From: an uncultured Propionibacteriaceae bacterium
Lineage (GTDB): Bacteria > Actinomycetota > Actinomycetes > Propionibacteriales > Propionibacteriaceae
Length of the DNA stretch: 62,772 nt
Direction: 5' to 3'
NCBI GenBank assembly: GCA_902805915.1
Contig: CADCUO010000065.1
Span: 1 to 62,772 of the forward strand
Translations under genes and position numbers: made by a program
Shown: in pieces, positions 16,628 through 26,397 of the stretch
Layout of the letters: each line of letters opens with the position of its first letter
How positions within the stretch are numbered: position 1 is the stretch's first letter
The notes under the pieces: generated by a model
What the model was told of the DNA's origin: nothing
What the model saw: only the letters and a program-made list of their open reading frames with translations
The model's database searches: none

Positions 16628-17938
16628 TCACGCCAGGGTACCGTCGCCGCTCGGCGGCCTGCGGACGCTTGCGTCGGCCACCACCGGAGGAGGGGCCCCA
16701 AGGTCCTCCCAGACGAACGCTGGGACACGGGCCAGGAACGCGGGAAGCAGGTCGGCGAGCCGCCCGATCTCGAGCAGGTCGTGCCGGGAGGGGTAGCACA
16801 CCAGCATCGTGCCGCGGATCACCAGCTCGGGCGGCTGCGCCTGCAGCAGGAACTCCATCATCCGTGGGTGGATGACGTCGTGGGCGAACTTGGGCGCAGT
16901 GGAGTGCACGTCGAAGGTCTGGTTGAAGATCTCGCTCTCGAAGTCGATGCTGCGCCCCCACAGCCTCCCCAGCAGTGAGTCCTTGCTGATCCGCAGCTCC
17001 GGCATGGCCACGGGAAGCCCGAGCATCAGGATCGGCTGTTCATGCTGCTCGGTGTAGGTCTCGGTCCGGGTGCCGCCTTGTCCGTCGGACACGGTGCGGG
17101 TGTGAGTGGTCTCCCAGCGGTACCGGAACGCGGTCAGCGGCAGTCCGCTGGTAGTGCCCTGCACCACGTCCTCGGTCCGTTGTCGGCGCCCCTGCCCGAA
17201 CGGGGAGAAGCCGGCGAACATGGGGATCAGCTCATCGTTGGATCTGCTGACCGTCCAGTCCTGGCGGTAGACCCCGAGCCGAGGAACCTTCGGTGGGACC
17301 GCGTACGGCTGCAGACTGGAGAAGTCGACCCGCTCCGCGACCGCGGCCAGCCGCTCGAGGTAGCTCTGCAGCTGGTCGGGATCCTTCGGCGCACCCACGG
17401 CGACCAACGCCCCGTGGTCGATGCTGAGGTCGACCGGGGCTGTCGCCGACCAGTCCAGCAGCGACTGGCGCACGGCCGGGGTGAGCACCGCCGCCGCGTA
17501 GCCGGGGTCATCGGCGCGGGTCAGCAACGCCGTGTCGAACTGAGGCTCTATCGCCACCTCGCCGGCGGCCACGCCACTGCGCCGCTGCGCTGCCCGGGTG
17601 CTGACGTACAGCTCCGGCAGGACCGTCGGCAGCGCGAGCACTGCAACCCGTTCAGAGAAGTCGGGCCCGGCACCGGAGTACTCGTACTCGAACACGCTGA
17701 ACGGCCAGCCGGTACGGGTCCGGCCGGTGACCGCCTCGTCGATGTCGCGCTGCAGGCCCCAGTCGAACGGTGGGTTGCCCAGCGAGGTCACCAGGTCCAG
17801 GGTCGGCCTGGGATCGTGCTGCCAACCCAGCTCGGCCACCTTCTTCTTCCAGCGGTACCGGCGAACCGCCCAGAAAACCGCAGCTGCCAGCGCGACGGAA
17901 ACCACCACGACGAGGAGGATGACCAGCCCGCGATTCAT
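16628..17938 (-). CDS. membrane-anchored protein with duplicated DUF3137-like region
   Basis: The 436-residue protein has one N-terminal membrane helix (about 5-26) followed by a basic patch and a large cytoplasmic part. Two regions look alike: around 70-170 and around 270-385. Each holds an aromatic strand (VFEYEYSG, then AFRYRWETTH), a lipase-like L-P-x-x-x-P-E-L step and a block of the E-x-F-N-Q-x-F-D-V type, recalling DUF3137 proteins. The function is unknown. Its start overlaps the DMT transporter stop by four bases, so it is the second gene of that operon. The family name is from memory; the duplication is visible in the sequence. Confidence 0.72.
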   Translation of the reverse strand: MNRGLVILLVVVVSVALAAAVFWAVRRYRWKKKVAELGWQHDPRPTLDLVTSLGNPPFDWGLQRDIDEAVTGRTRTGWPFSVFEYEYSGAGPDFSERVAVLALPTVLPELYVSTRAAQRRSGVAAGEVAIEPQFDTALLTRADDPGYAAAVLTPAVRQSLLDWSATAPVDLSIDHGALVAVGAPKDPDQLQSYLERLAAVAERVDFSSLQPYAVPPKVPRLGVYRQDWTVSRSNDELIPMFAGFSPFGQGRRQRTEDVVQGTTSGLPLTAFRYRWETTHTRTVSDGQGGTRTETYTEQHEQPILMLGLPVAMPELRISKDSLLGRLWGRSIDFESEIFNQTFDVHSTAPKFAHDVIHPRMMEFLLQAQPPELVIRGTMLVCYPSRHDLLEIGRLADLLPAFLARVPAFVWEDLGAPPPVVADASVRRPPSGDGTLA

Positions 17939-18849
17939 CTGCTCTCCAGCGTGCTCGGGACCGGCTCGCCGGCAGCGGCCGGCCTGGCGGTGGACCGCGG
18001 AGTGAGCTCCACCAGATACATCGCGGCCAGGATCGACAGGCCGCCGACGACCATCCGCGCGGTGACGGACTCACCGCCGAGTGCGACGGCGAAGCCGGCC
18101 GCCCATACCGGTTCCATCGACATGATCACCGCGGCCCGGGTCGCTTCCACGTGGGCTTGCGCCCAGGTCTGCAAGAACATGGTCAGGGCACCGGCGACGA
18201 CGGCCAGATAAGCCATTGCAGCCCAGTCGGCCGAGGTGGCCGGCAGTTGGATGCCGCCCGGTGCGGCGGCCAGCGCGCAGAGGGCGGTGATCACGATCAT
18301 CTGTACCAAGGTCAGGCTCATCGCGGTGCCGGCGCCGCTAAGGCGCCCGAGCGCGATGATGTGTCCGGCGTACACCACCGCTGAGGCCAGGGTCAGCAGC
18401 TCCCCGTACCCGAGGGTGAAACCGTTGAGCGACAGTACGCCAAGACCAACAGTGGCCAGCCCCACCGCCAGCCACGTCGTCCGCCCGACCCGAACCCGCA
18501 GGATCAGTGCCCCCAGGACCGGTGTGGCCACCACGTACAGTCCGGTGATGAACCCGGACACGCTGGCGGCCGTGTGAGCGAGCCCGACCGTCTGCAGGAT
18601 CTGTGCGATGCCGTACAGCAGCCCGAGCAGCACCCCGCGGCGCAGCGTCTGGGCTGACATTCGCAGTTGTCTACCGGCGACAGCCAGCAGCACGACGCTG
18701 GCGATGCCGAACCGGACCGCCAGCATGTCGGCGACCGGCAGTCGGTTGAGCAGGTCCTTTATCAGGAAGAAGGTCGATCCCCACGCGGCGGTCATGGCCA
18801 GCAGCGCGAGGAATGCCGCGGCGGAGGTCCGGTTGGTCGCTGCAGCCAT
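17935..18849 (-). CDS. EamA/DMT-superfamily transporter
   Basis: The 304-residue protein has about ten hydrophobic segments arranged as two EamA halves. The first opens with AAWGSTFFLIK; the second contains YAGHIIALGRLSG and ends in SMEPVWAAGFAVALGGES, the conserved region of the family. Such proteins export metabolites or amino acids through the inner membrane; the substrate cannot be read from sequence. The start is ATG 18849. It is followed by the membrane-anchored protein with an ATGA overlap. Confidence 0.9.
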   Translation of the reverse strand: MAAATNRTSAAAFLALLAMTAAWGSTFFLIKDLLNRLPVADMLAVRFGIASVVLLAVAGRQLRMSAQTLRRGVLLGLLYGIAQILQTVGLAHTAASVSGFITGLYVVATPVLGALILRVRVGRTTWLAVGLATVGLGVLSLNGFTLGYGELLTLASAVVYAGHIIALGRLSGAGTAMSLTLVQMIVITALCALAAAPGGIQLPATSADWAAMAYLAVVAGALTMFLQTWAQAHVEATRAAVIMSMEPVWAAGFAVALGGESVTARMVVGGLSILAAMYLVELTPRSTARPAAAGEPVPSTLESR

Positions 18850-18903
18850 GCCCTCAGCCTAGAGGCGCAACCGGTGGCGGATCCCCAACCGGACCAGCAG
18901 CGC

Positions 18904-20988
18904 TCAGACCAGGTAGAGCGTGATGGTCGAGCCCTTGGGCGCCTTGGCCCGCGCCGCCGGGTTCGTGTACGCGACGTATCCGACGCCGAGGTAGTTCTGG
19001 GTCACCTTTGCGGTCTTCACCTTGAAGCCGGCTCGACGCATCACCTCGGTGGCCGCCTGCACGCCCATCGCCCGGACCAGCGGCACCGTTACCAGCACCG
19101 GTCCCAGTGACTTGGTCAACGTGATGGTGTCCTTGGCAACCCCCGTCCCGCCGTCCGGGTTCTGGCGGATCACCTGACCGGCCTTGACGGTGCTGGAGTG
19201 CTTGCTGGTGACGGTTACGGTGAACCCGGCCTTGCGGAGCGACTTGGTGGCCTCGTCGGCGGACTTGTCGGTCCAGTCGGTGACAGGGATCGGCTTGGGC
19301 CCGCGGGACACGACCAGGTCCACGCGGGTGCGCTTCTTCAGCGCCGTGCCAGGTCGTTCCGACGCGGCCAGGACAGTGCCGAGGGCGGCTGACTCGGAGT
19401 AACGGATGTCGATGGCGCCGACGGCGAGGTTTGCCTCCGCCAGCGATGCCTCCGCAGCCGCCTGCTCCAGTCCGAGCACCGCGGGCATCCGGTAGCGCTC
19501 CGGGCCTTTGGAGACCACAGCCGAGATCGTCTCCCCGGGCAGGATCTTCGACCCGGGTCCGGGGTCGGTGGAGATGACGATCCCCTGGGACACCGACTCA
19601 CTGTAGGCGGAGTCGAATTGAATCCTCAGGCCGGCAGCCTCGGCCGCCTGGCTTGCTTGGGTCTGCGTGAGCGAGGTGAGCGGGGGAGCGCTGGTGAACC
19701 GGCCGTCGACCAGATACCACCCGGCCAGGGCTACGACTGTGGTGAGTAGCAGGACCAGCAGCAGCGCCAGCCAGCCGCGGCGTCGACGCCGGACCAGGCG
19801 GCGGCGGTCCTGCGCCAGTCGCTCGGCGGACACCGGCGAGTTCGGCAGCAGGGCCGAGGGCTCCATCGGGTGGGCACCTGAGTGGCGGCGTCGCGGCACC
19901 GCGGGTGGTGGTGCATCCGCCAGGTGCGGCGGGGGGTAGTGAATCGGGTCCGGCTGTGCCACGTACCCCGGCCGGGCGTCCACGGCTGTGGACCCGGCAG
20001 GCCGCGGGAGGTCGATCGCGGCGACCTGCTGCGTGGCCTCGTAGTCGGCGTGGTCGCCTGGTTCACCCTCGGTCGGGAGACGACGCAGGGTGATGGTGAG
20101 GTCTTGGGTGAGCTCCGGTTCGTCAGTCAATCCGTCGCGAAGAGCGGCCCTGACCCGGCGAACCTGGGTCAGCATCACCTTGGCGTCGTGGGGGCGCAGA
20201 TCGCTGTCGCGAGCGGTGACTCGGGCGATCAGCGCGTCCAGGTAGGGCGGGATGTAGCCGGCGGTCGGCAGGGCGGATGGCGGCGGTACGTCCTTGTGGA
20301 CGTGCGCGTACGCCACCTGGATCGGGGTGTCCCCGGTGTGGGGCTTCCGACCGGTCAGCATCTCGAACAGCACAACGCCCGCGCTGTAGACGTCGGAGCG
20401 GGCATCGGCGCGGCCGGAGACGACGAGTTCGGGCGGGAGGTAGGAGACGGTGCCGATCAGCAGGCCTTGGGTCGCGGTCGAGGTCTGGCCGCTGATGGCT
20501 TTGGCCAGGCCGAAGTCGGCCACCTTGATCTGGCCGCGCTCGGAGATCAGCACGTTCTCCGGCTTCACGTCGCGGTGCACCAGGCCGGCGTCGTGAGCAG
20601 CGCTGAGCGCGCTCAGCACCGGCTCGATCATCTCCAACGCCCGCAGCGGGGTGAGCGGTGCCTCACGTGTGATCAGCTCACGCAGGGTCTGGCCGTGGAC
20701 GTACTCCATCACGATGTAGGGCCGACCCAGGCCCTGGCCCTGGTCGAAGACGGAGACCACGTTGGGATGGGAGAGCCGAGCCGCGGCGCGTGCCTCCCGG
20801 TCGAACTTGCGAGCGAACTCAGCGTCGTCGCCCAGCCCGACATGCATCACCTTCACCGCGACGGTTCGGGTCAGGCGGATGTCGAGGGCCTGATAGACGG
20901 TCGCCATGCCGCCGCGGGCCAGCCGTGCAGTGATCTGGTAGCGACCGTCGAGCAGATGACCCACAAGTGGGTCGCCGGTGCTCGTCAT
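18904..20988 (-). CDS. transmembrane Ser/Thr protein kinase with four PASTA domains (PknL/PknB type)
   Basis: The 694-residue protein has a kinase domain (about 16-282) with GGMATVY at 26-32, ATP-binding K46, catalytic D140 in HRDVKPEN and DFG at 158-160. A long Pro-rich juxtamembrane linker follows, then one membrane helix at about 406-427 and four PASTA repeats outside the cell (431-694). PASTA kinases sense cell-wall fragments and regulate growth and division. In gene order it corresponds to Rv2176 (pknL), which lacks PASTA repeats, and I saw no Rv2175c-like gene. The start is ATG 20988; an upstream frame to 21105 has no good start. Closeness to the dcw cluster fits a cell-wall role. Confidence 0.92.
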   Translation of the reverse strand: MTSTGDPLVGHLLDGRYQITARLARGGMATVYQALDIRLTRTVAVKVMHVGLGDDAEFARKFDREARAAARLSHPNVVSVFDQGQGLGRPYIVMEYVHGQTLRELITREAPLTPLRALEMIEPVLSALSAAHDAGLVHRDVKPENVLISERGQIKVADFGLAKAISGQTSTATQGLLIGTVSYLPPELVVSGRADARSDVYSAGVVLFEMLTGRKPHTGDTPIQVAYAHVHKDVPPPSALPTAGYIPPYLDALIARVTARDSDLRPHDAKVMLTQVRRVRAALRDGLTDEPELTQDLTITLRRLPTEGEPGDHADYEATQQVAAIDLPRPAGSTAVDARPGYVAQPDPIHYPPPHLADAPPPAVPRRRHSGAHPMEPSALLPNSPVSAERLAQDRRRLVRRRRRGWLALLLVLLLTTVVALAGWYLVDGRFTSAPPLTSLTQTQASQAAEAAGLRIQFDSAYSESVSQGIVISTDPGPGSKILPGETISAVVSKGPERYRMPAVLGLEQAAAEASLAEANLAVGAIDIRYSESAALGTVLAASERPGTALKKRTRVDLVVSRGPKPIPVTDWTDKSADEATKSLRKAGFTVTVTSKHSSTVKAGQVIRQNPDGGTGVAKDTITLTKSLGPVLVTVPLVRAMGVQAATEVMRRAGFKVKTAKVTQNYLGVGYVAYTNPAARAKAPKGSTITLYLV

Positions 20989-21040
20989 GGTCACGCCTAC
21001 TCCAAACGCGGTTGGAAACGGCAAAACTCGCCTGGAGGGA

Positions 21041-21046
21041 AGTCTA
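21041..21046 (-). promoter_or_regulatory. possible -10 of the PASTA kinase promoter
   Basis: TAGACT lies 52 bases upstream of ATG 20988, within the 147-base gap after thiG. That would leave a leader of about 45 bases carrying a GGAG. No convincing -35 was found. Confidence 0.3.
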
Positions 21047-21135
21047 GGAGGGGTGGCGGGGTTCAGGGCGGGGGCGCGCCGGGCCCGGCCCGGACGGTCG
21101 GGCACCCCTCCGCGCCGGCCCGGCTCTTCAGTCGA

Positions 21136-23452
<2,317 letters not shown>

Positions 23453-23465
23453 CCTAGGCGCGGCG

Positions 23466-23472
23466 TAATGTA
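23466..23472. promoter_or_regulatory. bidirectional, overlapping -10 elements of thiE and thiO
   Basis: The seven bases TAATGTA read TAATGT on the plus strand (23466-23471), seven bases before the thiE GTG at 23479. They read TACATT on the minus strand (23472-23467), 14 bases before the thiO ATG at 23452. Both match TANNNT. The arrangement predicts leaderless thiE and a thiO leader of about eight bases. No TPP riboswitch fits in the 26-base gap. Confidence 0.55.
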
Positions 23473-23478
23473 GCCCGC

Positions 23479-24219
23479 GTGACTGCGCTGATGGGTCTGG
23501 ATGCCAGGATGCGGCTGGCCCGGCTGTACCTGTGCACCGATGCGCGCCAGGACACCGGTGACCTGGCCGAGTTCTTGGAGGAGGTCTTCGCTGGCGGAGT
23601 CGACATCGTGCAGATCCGGCAGAAAGAGATGGACCCCGGCGCCGAGCTGGCGGCGCTGGAGGTCGCCCGCACCGTCGCCCGGCGGCATCAGCGACTGGTC
23701 TGCGTCAACGACTCCGCCGTGCTGGCCGGACGGTTCTCCGCCGACGTGCTGCACCTCGGGCAGACCGACGGAACGGCCGCGGACGCCCGGCGGCACCTGC
23801 ACGAGTGGGCCCAGATCGGCCGCTCCACCCACACGCCGGCCCAGACCGACGCCGCCGTCGCCGACCCGCTGGTGGACTACTTCTGTGTCGGGCCGGTGTA
23901 CGCCACGTCCACCAAGCCCGACTATGCCCCGGTCGGGCTGGAGCTGGTCCGCTATGCAGCACGGGTCGCGCCTCCGGCTGACCTGAGCGCCAAGGCGTGG
24001 TTCGCCATCGGCGGCATCAACGTCGACAACCTGGACCAGGTGCTCGCCGCCGGGGCGCGGCGGATAGTCGTGGTCCGCCCGATCACCCAGGCTGCCGACC
24101 CACGAGCTGCGGCCGCCGCGCTCAAGCAGCGGCTGGCGGCGGCGTGGCGGGAGGATCCCGGGATGCGGTCGTACAGCCTTGCGGCCGCTGGCGGGCTGGG
24201 CCACACGCGGGGGCGGTGA
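23479..24219 (+). CDS. thiE: thiamine-phosphate synthase
   Basis: The 246-residue TIM-barrel enzyme joins HMP pyrophosphate and thiazole phosphate to thiamine phosphate. Seen are DIVQIRQKEMD, VNDSAVLA, DVLHLGQTD (the loop that binds HMP-PP and magnesium), IGRSTHTPAQ, DYFCVGPVYATSTKP and AIGGINVDNL, all characteristic of ThiE. The GTG start is leaderless. The tail beyond about residue 220 is Arg/Gly-rich and not conserved. The thiC, thiD and thiL genes are not in this window. Confidence 0.95.
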   Translation: MTALMGLDARMRLARLYLCTDARQDTGDLAEFLEEVFAGGVDIVQIRQKEMDPGAELAALEVARTVARRHQRLVCVNDSAVLAGRFSADVLHLGQTDGTAADARRHLHEWAQIGRSTHTPAQTDAAVADPLVDYFCVGPVYATSTKPDYAPVGLELVRYAARVAPPADLSAKAWFAIGGINVDNLDQVLAAGARRIVVVRPITQAADPRAAAAALKQRLAAAWREDPGMRSYSLAAAGGLGHTRGR

Positions 24220-24278
24220 GACTCGGGGAGCGGCGAGAGTCGGGGAGCGGGAGCAGGTGCGTGCGAACCCCGACGGGC

Positions 24279-25430
24279 TCAGAGCTCCCGGTGTACCGCT
24301 GCCCCGGCCAGTGCAGTCAACGCGATCCTGCCCTCGGCGGTGATATCGGCAGCAGCCAATGCGTCCAGAGCCTGGCCGTAGCCGTCGTCGATCATGGCCT
24401 CGACTGCGTCTTTGGCGCCGGAGGAGATGATGACGTCTTGCAGTAGTGCTATCCCGGTGTCGTCCAGTCTCGGGTCCCCCAGCAGCCGTACCAGCAGCTC
24501 CTGACCGGCGGCGGAGGACCGCGCGTGGGCATGCGCGACCAGCACGGTGCGCTTGCCCTCCCGCAGGTCGTCGCCGGCGGGCTTGCCGGTCACCAGCGGA
24601 TCGCCGAAGACGCCGAGCAGGTCGTCGCGGAACTGGAACGCCCGGCCGAGCGGCGAACCGTACGCTGCCAGCGCCGACTGCAGCGCTTCGTCGGCCCCGC
24701 CGAGCGCGGCGCCGATCTGGCAGGGCCGCTGGACGGTGTAGCGGGCCGACTTGAGCTCCACCACCCGGTTCTCGTCGGCCAGCGCGGCCGCCGCGGCGTT
24801 CCGGGCGGACCCGGTCGCTGGGTGCAGCGGGTGCACCTGCGCCAGTACGTCCAGATACTGGCCGCAGGTCACCTCCGTCCGCATCGCCTGGACCAGCGGC
24901 AGCGCGGCTCGAAGCTGAGCATCCGGCAGACCGGCCCGCTGCAGCATCTCCACCGACCACATCAGCAGCAGGTCGCCGAGCAGGATGGCACCGGCGTGGC
25001 CGAACGTCGCCGGGTCGCCCAGCCAACCGGCGGCGGAATGCAGGGCCTCGAACTGCCGGTGGGCCGCGGGCCGGCCGCGTCGTACGTCCGAGCCGTCCAT
25101 CACGTCGTCGTGCACGAGGGCGCTGGCGTGCAGCACGTCCAGGCTGGCGGCGGCGCGTAGCAGCGGACCCGGGTCGTCGGGTCGGCCGGCGGCGGCCACG
25201 TACCCCCAGGCGCAGAACGCCGGCCGGAGCCGTTTGCCGCCGTTCAGCAGCTCCTGCGCCATCCGGTGCACCGTGCCCAGCTCGGACCCCATCGGCTGCA
25301 GCACCTCGGCCTGCTGGTCGAGGAACTCCTGGAGCTGCCCAGAGATCGCCTGCCGAAAGCTCGCTGAGACCGGAGCATCCGGCTGCCAGACGGCGTCGAG
25401 ATCCGACGTGCCCATCGGTGCGTTGATCAC
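24279..25430 (-). CDS. idsA: polyprenyl diphosphate synthase (geranylgeranyl type)
   Basis: The 383-residue trans-prenyltransferase has the first Asp-rich motif DDVMDGSDVRRGRP and the second FRDDLLGVFGDP, together with GGKRLRPAFC near the N-terminus and KSARYTVQRP in the middle. It makes C15-C20 or longer isoprenoid diphosphates for quinones, carotenoids or lipid carriers. Chain length cannot be fixed from sequence. It corresponds in position to Rv2173 (idsA2). GTG 25430 lies six bases after a TAGGCT -10, so it is probably leaderless; ATG 25415 is the alternative. It diverges from metF. Confidence 0.92.
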   Translation of the reverse strand: MINAPMGTSDLDAVWQPDAPVSASFRQAISGQLQEFLDQQAEVLQPMGSELGTVHRMAQELLNGGKRLRPAFCAWGYVAAAGRPDDPGPLLRAAASLDVLHASALVHDDVMDGSDVRRGRPAAHRQFEALHSAAGWLGDPATFGHAGAILLGDLLLMWSVEMLQRAGLPDAQLRAALPLVQAMRTEVTCGQYLDVLAQVHPLHPATGSARNAAAAALADENRVVELKSARYTVQRPCQIGAALGGADEALQSALAAYGSPLGRAFQFRDDLLGVFGDPLVTGKPAGDDLREGKRTVLVAHAHARSSAAGQELLVRLLGDPRLDDTGIALLQDVIISSGAKDAVEAMIDDGYGQALDALAAADITAEGRIALTALAGAAVHREL

Positions 25431-25436
25431 ATGCTG

Positions 25437-25442
25437 AGCCTA
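25437..25442 (-). promoter_or_regulatory. -10 element for leaderless idsA
   Basis: TAGGCT on the minus strand ends six bases before GTG 25430. It is one half of a divergent leaderless pair with metF in a 49-base gap. Confidence 0.45.
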
Positions 25443-25466
25443 CGGAGACCTGTCAGGGTGGTGACC

Positions 25467-25472
25467 TAGGGT
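25467..25472 (+). promoter_or_regulatory. -10 element for leaderless metF
   Basis: TAGGGT ends seven bases before ATG 25480, with no ribosome binding site between them. Confidence 0.5.
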
Positions 25473-25479
25473 TGTGCCC

Positions 25480-26397
25480 ATGTCGGTCCACGCAGGGGTC
25501 TCAGCCACCCGTACGCCGACCATTGCCGATCTGTTGGCAACCAGCGAGCGGCCGCTGGTCTCGTTCGAGCTGTTCCCCGCCAAGGACGAGGTGCAGCAGC
25601 GGCAGCTGTGGCAGACGATCCGGGAGCTGGAGTCGCTGGGTCCTGACTTCGTGTCCGTCACCTACGGTGCCAGCGGGTCGACCCGGGACCGGACCATCCT
25701 CGCCACGGAGGCGATCGCGCGCCACACCACCCTCCGCGCGATGGCCCATCTCACCTGCGCCAGCCAGTCCAAGGACCAGCTCCGACAGGTCATCGGCTCC
25801 TACGCCGCCGCCGGGATCCGGCACATCCTCGCCATTCGAGGCGACATGCCGGGTGGCCCGACCGTGCCCTGGGAACGCCACCCGGAGGGTCTGGACAACG
25901 CCACCCAGCTGGTCGCCATGGTGCGCCAGCTCGGGGACTTCTGCGTCGGCGTGGCCGCCTTTCCCGATCTCCACCCCGAGCGGCACGACCCCGACCTGGA
26001 CGCCCGGGTGCTGGTCGCCAAGGCCGAAGCCGGCGCCAGCTTCGCGATCACCCAGCTGTTCTTCACCTCGTGCAACTACTTCGACCTCGTCGCCAGGGTA
26101 CGGGCGCTGGGCTGCGACCTCCCGATCATCCCCGGGATCATGCCGGTGACCAAGATCTCCCAGATCACCCGGTTCGCTGAGCTGTCAGGCGCAGCGCTGC
26201 CGAAGCGGGTCACCGACCGGCTGGAGGCCGCCGCGGATGAGGAGGGTGTACGCCGGGTCGGAGTTGACGTGGCGACGGAGCTGTCGGAGGAGCTGCTCGC
26301 CGGAGGTGCCCCCGGACTGCACTTCATCACGATGAACCGCTCCCGGGCTACCCGAGAGATTTACGCCAGATTGCCCCAGGCTCAGCGTCGAGGGTGA
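25480..26397 (+). CDS. metF: 5,10-methylenetetrahydrofolate reductase
   Basis: The 305-residue FAD enzyme reduces methylene-THF to methyl-THF for methionine synthesis. The TIM-barrel landmarks are present: VSFELFPAKDE, DFVSVTYGASGS, HLTCASQS, ILAIRGDMPGG, GASFAITQLFF and IIPGIMPVT. ATG 25480 is preferred over upstream in-frame codons because of the -10 seven bases before it. The final 50 bases overlap, tail to tail, the end of the HelD-like helicase gene. Rv2172c is the syntenic relative. Confidence 0.94.
   Translation: MSVHAGVSATRTPTIADLLATSERPLVSFELFPAKDEVQQRQLWQTIRELESLGPDFVSVTYGASGSTRDRTILATEAIARHTTLRAMAHLTCASQSKDQLRQVIGSYAAAGIRHILAIRGDMPGGPTVPWERHPEGLDNATQLVAMVRQLGDFCVGVAAFPDLHPERHDPDLDARVLVAKAEAGASFAITQLFFTSCNYFDLVARVRALGCDLPIIPGIMPVTKISQITRFAELSGAALPKRVTDRLEAAADEEGVRRVGVDVATELSEELLAGGAPGLHFITMNRSRATREIYARLPQAQRRG

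Noticed and set aside
23453-23478. TPP riboswitch expected near thiamine genes
   Set aside because: The thiO-thiE gap is only 26 bases and both transcripts look nearly leaderless, so there is no space for the element.
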